Shown: piece after piece, positions 8,707 to 17,401 of the stretch
Numbering within the stretch: position 1 is the first letter of the stretch
Layout of the letters: the number at the start of each line of letters is the position of its first letter
DNA from: a bacterium
GTDB lineage: Bacteria; Bacillota; Clostridia; Lachnospirales; Lachnospiraceae
Reading direction: 5' to 3'
Length of the DNA stretch: 64,000 bases
Assembly: GCA_023663725.1 (NCBI GenBank)
Contig: JAMPGX010000003.1
Span: 178,863 to 242,862, forward strand
Position numbers and translations under genes: made by a program
The notes under the pieces: model-generated
The model's input: the letters and a program-made list of their open reading frames with translations, nothing else
Database searches by the model: none
Told to the model about the DNA's origin: nothing

Positions 8707-9918
8707 ATGAAGACGAATCGAGCCAGAGTGAAAAAATTCATCATTGTCCTGACAATGGCAGCTATGCTTGCCGTAACCCTGTCGGAGGCCACCATGGATG
8801 CCTGGGCCACCACGATTCGGGAGGTGGAGGAGGACATCAACAATACCCAGAACGAGCTCAATGAGATCAATGCCAATATCTCCGATATGGAGGATGAACA
8901 GGAGCTGCTGGAGGAGCAGATGGAGGATCTGAATGCGGAGATTGTCAACATTCTGGCCAGCATTGAGATTCTGCGGGAGGACATAGCCGCAAAGGTGAGC
9001 GATATCGCGCAGACTGAGCAGGAGTATGAGGCGGCGCTGAAGAGGGAGCAGGATCAGGCGGAGGCGATGACGCTGCAGATTCAGTTTATGTATGAGACGG
9101 GCGATCCCTCTCTGGTCGCGATGCTGTTTAGCGAAGCGAGCTTCAGTGACATGCTCAACCGGATTACCTATGCGAAGCGGGTGAACGACTATAATCAGGA
9201 GATGCTTGATCAGTATGAGGCCACCAGGAAAGAAGTACATGAGCTGTGGGACAGGCTGGAGGCGGAGAAAGCGGCTCTGGAGAAGGATAAGGCCGAGATG
9301 GAGGAGCAGAAGACCTACTGTGACCAGCTGATGGCCCAGCTCCAGGAGAAGTCAGATAATTTTGCGGCTCAGATCGCTCGGGCAAAACAGGATGCGGCTG
9401 CAGCCAAGGCCTTATTGCAGCAGGAAAAGAAGCTGCTGAAGCAGTTAAAAGAGGAAGAGCGAAAAAAGGAGCAGGAGAGAAGAAGGCAGGCGGCATTGGC
9501 AGCCGCCGCCCAGAATCCTCCGTCAGTCACAGGCAGCAGCAGCTACAATTCTATTGTGGATAACGCTGCTGGCAGCGACAAGGGCAAGCAGATTGCCAAG
9601 TATGCGCTTCAGTTTGTGGGCAATCCCTATGTGGCAGGGGGGACCAGCCTGACAAACGGCGCGGACTGTTCCGGTTTTACCTACCGCGTATATCAGGACT
9701 GGGGTTACAGCATCTCGCGGACCTCTTTCTCTCAGAGAAGCGACGGGCAGTCCGTGGATTACAGCGACGCACAACCCGGGGATATTCTCTGTTATGAAGG
9801 GCATGTGGCCATGTACATAGGAGGAGGCAAGATTGTTCATGCCAGTACCGCCAAAACAGGCATCAAGGTCGGCAATGCCAATTACCGTCCCATTTTGGCG
9901 GTACGACGTATCATATAG
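8707..9918 (+). CDS. Secreted NlpC/P60 peptidoglycan hydrolase with N-terminal coiled coil
   Basis: A signal peptide (about residues 1-33) leads into a long coiled coil (about 38-265, heptad-rich in E, Q and L). A low-complexity linker and a C-terminal NlpC/P60 domain (about 290-403) follow. The catalytic cysteine is in NGADCSGFTYRVYQ and the histidine in GHVAMYIGGG. This is the CwlO/PcsB-like layout: endopeptidases of stem peptides whose coiled coil is gated by FtsEX in related bacteria. FtsEX is not in this window. The gene starts 15 bases after asnS. Confidence 0.9.
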   Translation: MKTNRARVKKFIIVLTMAAMLAVTLSEATMDAWATTIREVEEDINNTQNELNEINANISDMEDEQELLEEQMEDLNAEIVNILASIEILREDIAAKVSDIAQTEQEYEAALKREQDQAEAMTLQIQFMYETGDPSLVAMLFSEASFSDMLNRITYAKRVNDYNQEMLDQYEATRKEVHELWDRLEAEKAALEKDKAEMEEQKTYCDQLMAQLQEKSDNFAAQIARAKQDAAAAKALLQQEKKLLKQLKEEERKKEQERRRQAALAAAAQNPPSVTGSSSYNSIVDNAAGSDKGKQIAKYALQFVGNPYVAGGTSLTNGADCSGFTYRVYQDWGYSISRTSFSQRSDGQSVDYSDAQPGDILCYEGHVAMYIGGGKIVHASTAKTGIKVGNANYRPILAVRRII

Positions 9919-9978
9919 CGCTGTGGCAGTGTAGTGCCACGGCTGTGCCAGAGCTTGCGGATGCGGGCTCTGGGGCAG

Positions 9979-10015
9979 AGGTGTGGATCAGGGCGGCCGA
10001 TCCGCACCTTTCTGT
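9979..10015 (+). terminator. Terminator after the NlpC/P60 gene
   Basis: AGGTGTGGATC (9979-9989) and GATCCGCACCT (9999-10009) form an 11-bp stem with one wobble pair, followed by a short T-rich run (TTTCTGT). A second hairpin (CCAGAGC/GCTCTGG) sits just upstream. Confidence 0.6.
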
Positions 10016-10033
10016 ATGAAATGAGAAGTCCGG

Positions 10034-10061
10034 TTGTTATTTGGAGAAAAAGTAGTATACT
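10034..10061 (+). promoter_or_regulatory. Promoter for trkA-trkH
   Basis: TTGTTA (10034-10039) and TATACT (10056-10061) with a 16-base spacer stand 40 bases ahead of trkA. Confidence 0.55.
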
Positions 10062-10100
10062 ATGTTTCAGATGCGAGAATGAAGCAGGAGGGATGAGGCT

Positions 10101-11459
10101 GTGAAGATTATCGTTGCGGGAGATGGAAAGATGGGTTCGACACTGACCCGCCAGCTTACAATAGAGGGACATGAGGTCATATTGGTGGACGCCAATTCCA
10201 GGGTGCTGGAGAGCACACAGGAACGGTATGACGTCATGGTGATACAGGGAAATTGCGCTACCATGGATGTGCTCAAGCATGCGGGAGTCAAGGAGGCCGA
10301 TCTGCTCATCGCCATGACCGGTGCGGATGAGATCAATCTATTGTGCTGTATGACCGCCCATGGCATGAATCCCAAGATTCACACGATCGCCAGAGTGCGC
10401 AATCCGGAATATACGGAGCAGATCTACAAGATGCGGGACATGTTCGGGCTGTCGATGGTGGTCAACCCAGAGCGTCAGGCGGCTGTGGAGATCGGCAGGC
10501 TATTGAAATATCCCGGCTTTCAGAAGCGGGATACTTTTGACAAGGGCAGAGTTGAGATCGTGGAATTGAAGCTCAATGCCCAGAGCAAGCTATGTGATGT
10601 GGCGCTGAATGATATGAACAGCATTGTCCGCTGCAAGATATTGGTGTGCACGGTGCTGCGAGGCGGCAAGGCGGTTGCTCCGGATGGCAACTTTGTGCTG
10701 CGGGAGGGTGATCGGATATTTGTGACGGCGCCCAGCAATGAGCTGACTACCCTGCTGCACAATCTGGGAATCATCACACACAAGGTTAAGCGCGTGTTGG
10801 TCTGCGGCGGAGGACGCGTAACCTTTTATCTGGCCAAACAATTGGAGAAAAGCGGCATTGCCGTTCAGATTGTGGAGCAGGATCCCGAGAGGTGCGTCAG
10901 TCTATCCAGCATGCTGCCTCATGCAAGCGTGATTCAGGGTGATGCCAGCAGCGAGTTCCTGCTTGAGAGCGAGGGAATCTCCTCCTGCGATGCCCTGGCT
11001 ACGCTGACGGGCATTGACGAGCTGAACATGATCATTTCCCTCTATGGCAGCAGCTGCGGCGTGCCTCAGATCATCACTAAGCTGGGGCGCATGAATAACA
11101 AGAATATACTGGACAATCTGTCCCTGGGCAGCATTATCAGCCCCAGAGAGCTGTGCTGTAACACGATTGTTCGCTATGTGCGCGCCATGCAGAATCAGAC
11201 TGGCGCAGCCCGAACAGTTTATTCTATCGCGGACGGTCAGGCGGAGGCGATGGAGTTTCTGGTTGACGAGCATACGCAGCACTGCGGGGAGCCCCTGAAG
11301 CAGCTGAAGCTCAAGAAGAATGTGCTGGTGGCCTGTATTACCAACGGAATTCAGCAGGAGATACCCAGTGGAGATTCCTTCTTTGAGCAGGGGAACACGG
11401 TAATCATTGTGACGAACGGAGATCGCGTGATCTATCAGTTGAACGATATTTTTGAGTGA
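10101..11459 (+). CDS. trkA: Trk potassium uptake regulatory subunit TrkA
   Basis: TrkA is the cytoplasmic NAD(H)/nucleotide-binding regulator of the TrkH potassium channel. Two RCK_N Rossmann domains are visible: GDGKMGSTL near residue 5 and VLVCGGGRVTFYLAK near residue 233. Each is followed by a TrkA_C domain, giving the classic 452-residue tandem form. The start is GTG 10101 behind GGAGGGATGAGG. It is followed by trkH after a 45-base leader hairpin, so both partners are co-transcribed. Confidence 0.93.
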   Translation: MKIIVAGDGKMGSTLTRQLTIEGHEVILVDANSRVLESTQERYDVMVIQGNCATMDVLKHAGVKEADLLIAMTGADEINLLCCMTAHGMNPKIHTIARVRNPEYTEQIYKMRDMFGLSMVVNPERQAAVEIGRLLKYPGFQKRDTFDKGRVEIVELKLNAQSKLCDVALNDMNSIVRCKILVCTVLRGGKAVAPDGNFVLREGDRIFVTAPSNELTTLLHNLGIITHKVKRVLVCGGGRVTFYLAKQLEKSGIAVQIVEQDPERCVSLSSMLPHASVIQGDASSEFLLESEGISSCDALATLTGIDELNMIISLYGSSCGVPQIITKLGRMNNKNILDNLSLGSIISPRELCCNTIVRYVRAMQNQTGAARTVYSIADGQAEAMEFLVDEHTQHCGEPLKQLKLKKNVLVACITNGIQQEIPSGDSFFEQGNTVIIVTNGDRVIYQLNDIFE

Positions 11460-11463
11460 TAAT

Positions 11464-11492
11464 GCAGTATTGCAAGCAAGCTTGCAATATGC
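11464..11492 (+). repeat. Covarying leader hairpin before trkH
   Basis: TATTGCAAGC (11468-11477) and GCTTGCAATA (11480-11489) form a 10-bp dyad flanked by GCA and TGC, 12 bases before trkH ATG. It matches the hairpin at 6160-6188 base for base, except for a compensatory C-G to T-A pair change and a loop change. Confidence 0.65.
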
Positions 11493-11504
11493 GGGGGTAG
11501 GATT

Positions 11505-12959
11505 ATGAATTACAGGATGGTGGGTAAATTCATTGGGTTGATTTTGATGGTGGAGAGCGCTTTCATGGTGCCGGCGCTGTTGATCAGCCTGTGCAGAGAG
11601 GAACGGAGCAGCATTCTGGCTTTTGCCGTAACAATCGTTCTGCTTTGGGGGCTTGGCATGCTGCTCAGAGTGTTGTGCCGCAATGCCAAGAAGAGTTTCT
11701 TTGCCAAGGAGGGGCTTGTGTGTGTGGGACTGAGCTGGCTTGTCATGAGTCTGCTGGGTTGCCTGCCTTTTTTTCTGTCAGGCGCTATCCCTAACTATGT
11801 GGATGCGCTGTTTGAGATGGTGTCGGGCTTTACCACCACAGGGGCTTCGATACTGGAGCAGATAGAGGGGCTGCCCTATGGCGTTCTGTATTGGCGCAGC
11901 TTCAGTCATTGGCTGGGCGGTATGGGCGTGCTGGTGTTCCTGCTGGCGATTCCCGTGAGCGGGGAGGGAAGCAGTGGCTTCACCATGCATCTGTTGAGGG
12001 CGGAGAGCCCCGGTCCCAATGTGGGCAAGCTGGTGCCCAAGATGAAGACCACCGCACAGATTTTGTATATCCTGTATATTGTGTTGACTGTGCTGGATGT
12101 AATCTTTCTGTTGCTCGGGGATATGCCACTGTTTGATGCGGTGTGTACGGCATTCGGCACAGCGGGTACAGGGGGATTCGGCATCAGGGGAGACAGCATC
12201 GCCGGGTACAGTCCCTATATTCAGAATGTCTGCACTGTGTTCATGCTCTTGTTTGGCGTGAATTTCGGTTGCTATTATCTGCTGCTGCTGAGGCAGGTCA
12301 AGAGTGTGTTTAAGGATGAGGAGCTACGGATGTATCTGGGCATCGTGCTGGCCAGTATCCTGCTGATCGTCTGGAACCTGCGAGGCGTATACGACACCCT
12401 GGAGGAGACTGTGCGGTATGCGGCATTCCAGGTGGCCAGCATTGTCACTACCACGGGTTATGCGACTACGGATTTTGACCTGTGGCCAGGGTTCTCCAAG
12501 GCGATATTACTGTTCCTGATGATCCTCGGCGCCTGTGCGGGCAGTACGGGAGGCGGCTTCAAATGCGGCCGCGCGTTGCTGGTGATGAAGAATCTGCGGC
12601 GCAGCGTGCGTCAGATTATCCGTCCCCAGCGGGTACAGGTGGTGCGGGTGAATGGGCAGGCCGTGGATGAGAAGGTGCTGGCCAACACCAACACCTATGT
12701 CGCGGCCTATGTTATCATCATCATGGCGAGCTTCCTGCTGATTTCGGTGGACGGATTTTCTCTGATCACCAATTTTTCCGCTGTGCTGGCCTGCTTTAAT
12801 AATATTGGGCCGGGCTTCGAGGCGGTCGGTCCCACCTGTAACTTTGCATCCTACAGCGTCTTTTCCAAGCTGGTGCTGATCTGGGACATGCTGGCGGGCA
12901 GGCTGGAGATCTTTCCAATCCTGATTTTGTTCTCCCGAACCACCTGGAGACAGCGCTAG
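11505..12959 (+). CDS. trkH: Trk potassium uptake channel subunit TrkH
   Basis: This polytopic membrane protein of 484 residues has the four selectivity-filter repeats of the Trk/Ktr/HKT superfamily. Visible ones include SGFTTTGASIL (about residue 107), GTAGTGGFGIR (about 223), TTTGYATTDF (about 318) and NIGPGFEAVG (about 430). With TrkA upstream it forms the potassium uptake system. The next gene (ridA) is convergent, with two bases between them and no space for a separate terminator. Confidence 0.93.
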   Translation: MNYRMVGKFIGLILMVESAFMVPALLISLCREERSSILAFAVTIVLLWGLGMLLRVLCRNAKKSFFAKEGLVCVGLSWLVMSLLGCLPFFLSGAIPNYVDALFEMVSGFTTTGASILEQIEGLPYGVLYWRSFSHWLGGMGVLVFLLAIPVSGEGSSGFTMHLLRAESPGPNVGKLVPKMKTTAQILYILYIVLTVLDVIFLLLGDMPLFDAVCTAFGTAGTGGFGIRGDSIAGYSPYIQNVCTVFMLLFGVNFGCYYLLLLRQVKSVFKDEELRMYLGIVLASILLIVWNLRGVYDTLEETVRYAAFQVASIVTTTGYATTDFDLWPGFSKAILLFLMILGACAGSTGGGFKCGRALLVMKNLRRSVRQIIRPQRVQVVRVNGQAVDEKVLANTNTYVAAYVIIIMASFLLISVDGFSLITNFSAVLACFNNIGPGFEAVGPTCNFASYSVFSKLVLIWDMLAGRLEIFPILILFSRTTWRQR

Positions 12960-12961
12960 AT

Positions 12962-13333
12962 TTATGCCTCAGCGATCAGCTCCACCTCGCACAGCACATT
13001 CTTGGGCAGAGTTTTAACTGCCACACAGGAGCGGGCGGGCTTGCCCGTGAAATATTGGCCATAGACCTCGTTGAAAGCGGCGAAGTCACTCATATCTGCC
13101 AGGAAGCAGGTGGTCTTTACCGTATTTTCGTAGGATGAGCCCGCAGCTTCCAGTAGAGCGCCCAGATTCTTCATCACCTGATGGGCCTGTTCGGTTATGG
13201 TGGTGCCTACTACCTCGCCGGTGGCGGGGTCAAGGGCGATCTGGCCAGAGGTGTAGAGCAGGCCATTGGTGATAAAGCCCTGAGAGTAAGGGCCGATAGC
13301 GGCGGGAGCGTTGGGAGTGGAAATTGGTTTCAT
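12962..13333 (-). CDS. ridA: RidA family reactive enamine/imine deaminase
   Basis: RidA proteins hydrolyse reactive 2-aminoacrylate and related imines released by PLP enzymes. The 123-residue length, the arginine in [11 protein letters not shown] (about 105) and the acidic end CEVELIA match the active RidA/TdcF subgroup. AGGAGG lies 8 bases ahead of the ATG. It is monocistronic, with its own promoter at 13412-13440. Confidence 0.93.
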   Translation of the reverse strand: MKPISTPNAPAAIGPYSQGFITNGLLYTSGQIALDPATGEVVGTTITEQAHQVMKNLGALLEAAGSSYENTVKTTCFLADMSDFAAFNEVYGQYFTGKPARSCVAVKTLPKNVLCEVELIAEA

Positions 13334-13411
13334 GATGGTGTCCTCCTATATTTTCCATATTGACTGATCTGGGATTCCTCGTGTGAGGGGTCCCTTTTTT
13401 GCCTTGTGCTC

Positions 13412-13440
13412 AGTATAGCACAAGAAAGAGAAAATTGCAA
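13412..13440 (-). promoter_or_regulatory. Promoter for ridA
   Basis: Read on the minus strand, TTGCAA (13440-13435), a 17-base spacer and TATACT (13417-13412) form a promoter with an extended TG before the -10. The -10 lies inside a 7-bp hairpin TTGTGCT/AGCACAA (13404-13423), which could be an operator. Confidence 0.5.
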
Positions 13441-13553
13441 AAAAAGCCATCTTTCCTACAATTTTGTACATTTACTCCGGCGGACGTCGGAATTACAATA
13501 GCCTTGACCTGAGCAGGATGTGTGCGACATGGCCTGCCGACAAGGAGGAGACT

Positions 13554-15329
13554 ATGAAAGAGGAGCAAAAGTCAAAGCTGGCGTGGCTTTGGGAGAACAT
13601 GAAAGGGTATCGGGTGATCTATATCCTGTGCCTTGTGGGGACAGTGGTTTACAATGTGATGCAGTTGATCGTTCCCTACGTGTCCCAGAGCATTGTCGAC
13701 CTGTTTATCAGTGGGGAACAGGCAGCGGAGAATCTGGCGACTAAGAGGGATCTGTTCTGGGAGCTGATCATCGCCATGGTTCTGCTGACATTCCTACGGA
13801 CGGCCATCGTCTATCTGTCCTGTATGGGCGGCGAGGTGGTCTCACAGAAAGCGCTCTATCGAATCAGGACGTATCTGTTTGACAAGATCGAGCGGCAGGA
13901 TATGCATTTTTACGCTACCTATCGCACCGGCGATCTGATGACCCGTCTGACGGGCGACCTGGACGCGGTGCGCCATATGATCGCCTGGGTCATCCGTACC
14001 ATCGTGGAGTCTCTGGCTCTGATGGGAGCTACGGCGGTATACTTTTTCTATATGGATTGGCGGCTGGCCCTGTGTCTGTTCGCGATTGCGCCTTTTATCT
14101 TTTTGATTATTATTCTGTTCAAGAATAAGGTGGCTCCCCGCCACAGGGCCTTGCGGGAAAAGTTGGCGGAGATGAACACGATCTCCCAGGAAAATATCTC
14201 CGGAAACCGTGTGGTGAAGGCATTTGCCAGAGAAAAATACGAGATTGAGAAATTCGACGAGAGCAACAGGTCCTTCTCGCAGACGAACCAGAAGACGGCG
14301 CTGACATGGCTGACCTATTATCCCTATGTGGAGTCGGCGGCCAATCTGATGCCGGTGGTGCTGTTGTTGGTGGGCGGTATCTTCCTGATTCAGGATCAGA
14401 TCACGATGGGGCAGTATGTGGCATTCTCCGGTCTGATCTGGGCCATCGCCAACCCCATGCGGCAGCTCGGCAGCATCATGAACGAGTTTCAGCGGTTCGC
14501 GGCGGCCTCCGACAAGGTGATGGAGATCTACTATTCTCAGCCTGAGATCGTGGACAGACCGGGCGCCATCGACAGGCCGGAGCGTTTCCGAGGTCGGATC
14601 GAATTTAAAAATGTGAGCTTTCAGTATGCGGATGGCAAGCTGCCCATTCTGCGGGATGTGAGTTTTACGGCTGAGCCGGGCGAGACGGTTGCCATCATGG
14701 GGGAGACCGGCTGCGGCAAGACCTCCCTGATTCAGTTGATCCCCAGATTTTATGAGCCCACGGAGGGAGAGGTGCTGGTGGATGATATTCCGGTGGAGGA
14801 TATGAAGCTGCGCCAGCTGAGAAGCAATATCGGCCTGGCCACTCAGGATGTGCTGCTGTATTCGGATTCGATAGATGGCAATATCGCTTTTGGAGACAGT
14901 CACATCACTCCGGAGCAGGTCGTGAAATTCGCCAGATACTCGGCGGCTTCCGATTTCATTGCTCGCATGCCCGAGGGGTATGACACCATCGTGGGAGAGC
15001 GGGGGGTGGGACTGTCCGGCGGACAGAAGCAGCGCATTTCCCTGGCCAGAGCTCTGGCGGTGCGTCCGGCCATATTGATTCTGGATGATACTACCTCGGC
15101 GGTGGATATGGAGACGGAGAAGCAGATACAGCACAGCTTGAACGAGCTTGACTTCCCCTGCACCAAGATCATTATCGCTCAGCGGATTTCAACCACAAAA
15201 TATGCGGATAAGATTCTGGTGCTGCAGGATGGCCGGATCACAGAGTCCGGCAGTCACGAGGAGCTGATTGCGAAAAAGGGCTATTATTATCAGGTTGTGC
15301 AGCTGCAGACCGGAAATATGCAGAGCTGA
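13554..15329 (+). CDS. ABC exporter half-transporter with degenerate ATPase site (subunit 1)
   Basis: Six predicted transmembrane helices (about residues 15-310) are fused to a nucleotide-binding domain. Walker A is GETGCGKTS (about 382) and the signature LSGGQKQR (about 487) is canonical. However, Walker B ends in LDD instead of LDE (about 510) and the switch histidine is glutamine (AQR, about 541). This is the degenerate partner of heterodimeric exporters such as TM287/288 and BmrCD. ATG 13554 has AAGGAGG upstream; the frame extends to 13464 but without a ribosome site. The second subunit starts 16 bases later. The substrate is unknown (multidrug or peptide). Confidence 0.9.
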   Translation: MKEEQKSKLAWLWENMKGYRVIYILCLVGTVVYNVMQLIVPYVSQSIVDLFISGEQAAENLATKRDLFWELIIAMVLLTFLRTAIVYLSCMGGEVVSQKALYRIRTYLFDKIERQDMHFYATYRTGDLMTRLTGDLDAVRHMIAWVIRTIVESLALMGATAVYFFYMDWRLALCLFAIAPFIFLIIILFKNKVAPRHRALREKLAEMNTISQENISGNRVVKAFAREKYEIEKFDESNRSFSQTNQKTALTWLTYYPYVESAANLMPVVLLLVGGIFLIQDQITMGQYVAFSGLIWAIANPMRQLGSIMNEFQRFAAASDKVMEIYYSQPEIVDRPGAIDRPERFRGRIEFKNVSFQYADGKLPILRDVSFTAEPGETVAIMGETGCGKTSLIQLIPRFYEPTEGEVLVDDIPVEDMKLRQLRSNIGLATQDVLLYSDSIDGNIAFGDSHITPEQVVKFARYSAASDFIARMPEGYDTIVGERGVGLSGGQKQRISLARALAVRPAILILDDTTSAVDMETEKQIQHSLNELDFPCTKIIIAQRISTTKYADKILVLQDGRITESGSHEELIAKKGYYYQVVQLQTGNMQS

Positions 15330-15345
15330 GACAGGAGGTGTAGAG

Positions 15346-17127
15346 ATGGCCAGAAGAAATACATACCGTGAGGACGAGGTGCTGGAGACTCCCTTTGACT
15401 TTCATCATCTGCTTCGCGCCTCGGTTTATATCAAAAAATATAGGTTCAAGATGCTCCTGGCGTTCACGCTGAGCGCCATCGGCGGTATTACGGCGCTGTT
15501 TGGTCCAATGGTGACTCAGAAGGCGCTGGATGAGGCGATCCCCGACAAGGATATGCGCATGCTGGTGATCCTGGTGCTGATGCTGGTGGGAACCTATGCG
15601 GTCAGCGTCTTCTTTACCACCGTTCGCTCTCGGATCATGGTAAAGGTGGGGCAGGGAATCATCTATGATATCCGCAAGGATCTGTTTGCCCATTTGCAAA
15701 AGCTCCCTTTTCAGTATTACGATGACAGGCCCCATGGTAAAATCCTCATTCGGGTGGTAAACTATGTGAACTCCGTGTCGGATATGCTGTCCAATGGGCT
15801 GATCAATGTGGTGCTGGAGATATTGAACCTGATCTTTATCGTGATCTTCATGTTCCTGGTGGATGTGAAGCTGTCCCTGGTGGTGATGACGGGCGTGCCC
15901 ATCCTGGCGGTCTTCCTGTTGTATATGAAGAAGCGCCAGAGAAAAGCGTGGCAGCAGGTGTCCAACAAGAATTCCAACCTGAACGCCTATCTGCAGGAAA
16001 ATATCGTGGGTGCCAGAATCACGCAGATCTTTGTCCGAGAGGATGAGAATGTGGAGACCTTCGGCATGCTGGCGGACCGTTGCCGGAAGGCGTGGATGCA
16101 GGCGGTCAAGTTCAGCAATCTGGTGTGGCCCGGCATCGACAATATCTCCGTGTGGGTGAGGGCGGCAGTGTTCGTCGTAGGGCTGCTGGTCATGGGGCCG
16201 GAGCACGTGAAGCTGGGTGTGATCGTAGCCATTACCTCCTACGCCGCCAGATTCTGGCAGCCGATCATGAATCTGGGCAATATCTTTAACAATTTTATTA
16301 ACAATATCGCTTATTTGGAGCGCATCTTTGAGACCATGGATGAGCCGGTGACGGTGGCAGACGCGGAAAACGCTGTGGAGATGCCGCCCATCAAGGGCAG
16401 GGTGACATTTGAGCATGTGACCTTCGCCTACGAGGAGGGAAAAGATGTGCTGAAGGATCTGTCCTTCAGCGTGGAGCCCGGCGAGAGCGTGGCGCTGGTG
16501 GGGCCCACCGGCGCGGGCAAGAGCACCATCGTCAATCTGGTGTCGAGGTTCTACAATGTGAACGAGGGGCGGGTGTTGATCGACGGGCAGGATATCTCCC
16601 AGGTGACGCTTCAGTCCCTGCGCTCCCAGATGGGCATCATGCTGCAGGACAGCTTTATCTTTTCGGGCACTATCGAGGACAATATCCGCTACGGCAAGCT
16701 GGAAGCCACCATGGAGGAGATCAGGCGGGCCAGCGAGACCGTGTGCGCGGACGCCTTTATCAGCCGTATGCAGGACGGCTACCAGACGGAGGTGAAGGAG
16801 CGAGGCTCGCTCTTGTCTCAGGGACAGAAGCAGTTGATCTCTTTTGCCAGAACCTTGCTGTCGGACCCTGCGATCCTGGTGCTGGACGAGGCGACATCCA
16901 GTATCGACGTGCAGACCGAGAGAGCGCTGCAGCAGGGCTTAAATGCCATGCTACAGGGCAGGACCTCCTTTATCATCGCGCACCGGCTGTCTACGATCAA
17001 GAACTGTGACAAGATCATGTACATCGATCAGGGCGGTATCATGGAGTGCGGCACACATGAGGAGCTGATGGAGAAGAAGGGCTATTATTACAGGCTGTAC
17101 ACGGCGCAGATGGAGGATATCGCATAG
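15346..17127 (+). CDS. ABC exporter half-transporter, catalytic partner (subunit 2)
   Basis: The 593-residue half-transporter has six transmembrane helices and a full set of catalytic residues: GPTGAGKST, LDEATSS with the catalytic Glu, and AHRLST. Its signature is degenerate (LSQGQKQ instead of LSGGQ). The good Walker motifs here therefore pair with the good signature of subunit 1, and the poor ones pair with each other: one active and one degenerate ATP site. ATG 15346 is preceded by AGGAGG; the upstream frame overlaps the first gene. The operon ends at the terminator at 17189. Confidence 0.92.
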   Translation: MARRNTYREDEVLETPFDFHHLLRASVYIKKYRFKMLLAFTLSAIGGITALFGPMVTQKALDEAIPDKDMRMLVILVLMLVGTYAVSVFFTTVRSRIMVKVGQGIIYDIRKDLFAHLQKLPFQYYDDRPHGKILIRVVNYVNSVSDMLSNGLINVVLEILNLIFIVIFMFLVDVKLSLVVMTGVPILAVFLLYMKKRQRKAWQQVSNKNSNLNAYLQENIVGARITQIFVREDENVETFGMLADRCRKAWMQAVKFSNLVWPGIDNISVWVRAAVFVVGLLVMGPEHVKLGVIVAITSYAARFWQPIMNLGNIFNNFINNIAYLERIFETMDEPVTVADAENAVEMPPIKGRVTFEHVTFAYEEGKDVLKDLSFSVEPGESVALVGPTGAGKSTIVNLVSRFYNVNEGRVLIDGQDISQVTLQSLRSQMGIMLQDSFIFSGTIEDNIRYGKLEATMEEIRRASETVCADAFISRMQDGYQTEVKERGSLLSQGQKQLISFARTLLSDPAILVLDEATSSIDVQTERALQQGLNAMLQGRTSFIIAHRLSTIKNCDKIMYIDQGGIMECGTHEELMEKKGYYYRLYTAQMEDIA

Positions 17128-17188
17128 GCCGGCGGGCTGGATGAATGCCCTGCGATGAGGCGGTATTGGCTGGAGCTGACGATATAGG

Positions 17189-17231
17189 ATACAGGCCATT
17201 CGGGGGAAACTCCGCATGGCCTGTATTTTTT
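17189..17231 (+). terminator. Terminator of the ABC exporter operon
   Basis: ATACAGGCCAT (17189-17199) pairs perfectly with ATGGCCTGTAT (17216-17226) and is followed by six T residues. Confidence 0.9.
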
Positions 17232-17319
17232 GTGCGCGGGTTTTGCGAATGTGGGAGTCAGGTTGGATGCTCCTTGGAGCGTCCAAACGCACAGATAAAA
17301 TATATTTTTCCCGCGTCAC

Positions 17320-17350
17320 TTGACCTTGTCCCAGGGACATGGTTTATACT
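17320..17350 (+). promoter_or_regulatory. MerR-type promoter of the second ABC cassette
   Basis: TTGACC (17320-17325) and TATACT (17345-17350) are separated by 19 bases, longer than normal and typical of promoters twisted into shape by MerR-family activators. The spacer region contains the dyad CCTTGTCCCAGGGACATGG (one mismatch). A MerR gene ends the same cassette at 58332, now displaced by the insertion. Confidence 0.7.
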
Positions 17351-17401
17351 TTGCCTATATCCGTAAAAACAGCTTTGGCAGGGAAGAGGGATGGCAGACA
17401 T

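Noticed and set aside
7603-9240. 545-residue open frame on the minus strand
   Set aside because: It lies antiparallel to asnS and the NlpC/P60 gene, has no ribosome site and its composition (H, L, R, Q rich) is typical of reversed coding sequence.
13842-16416. Long minus-strand frames (430 and 392 residues)
   Set aside because: They mirror the ABC exporter genes; no domain or start signal supports them.
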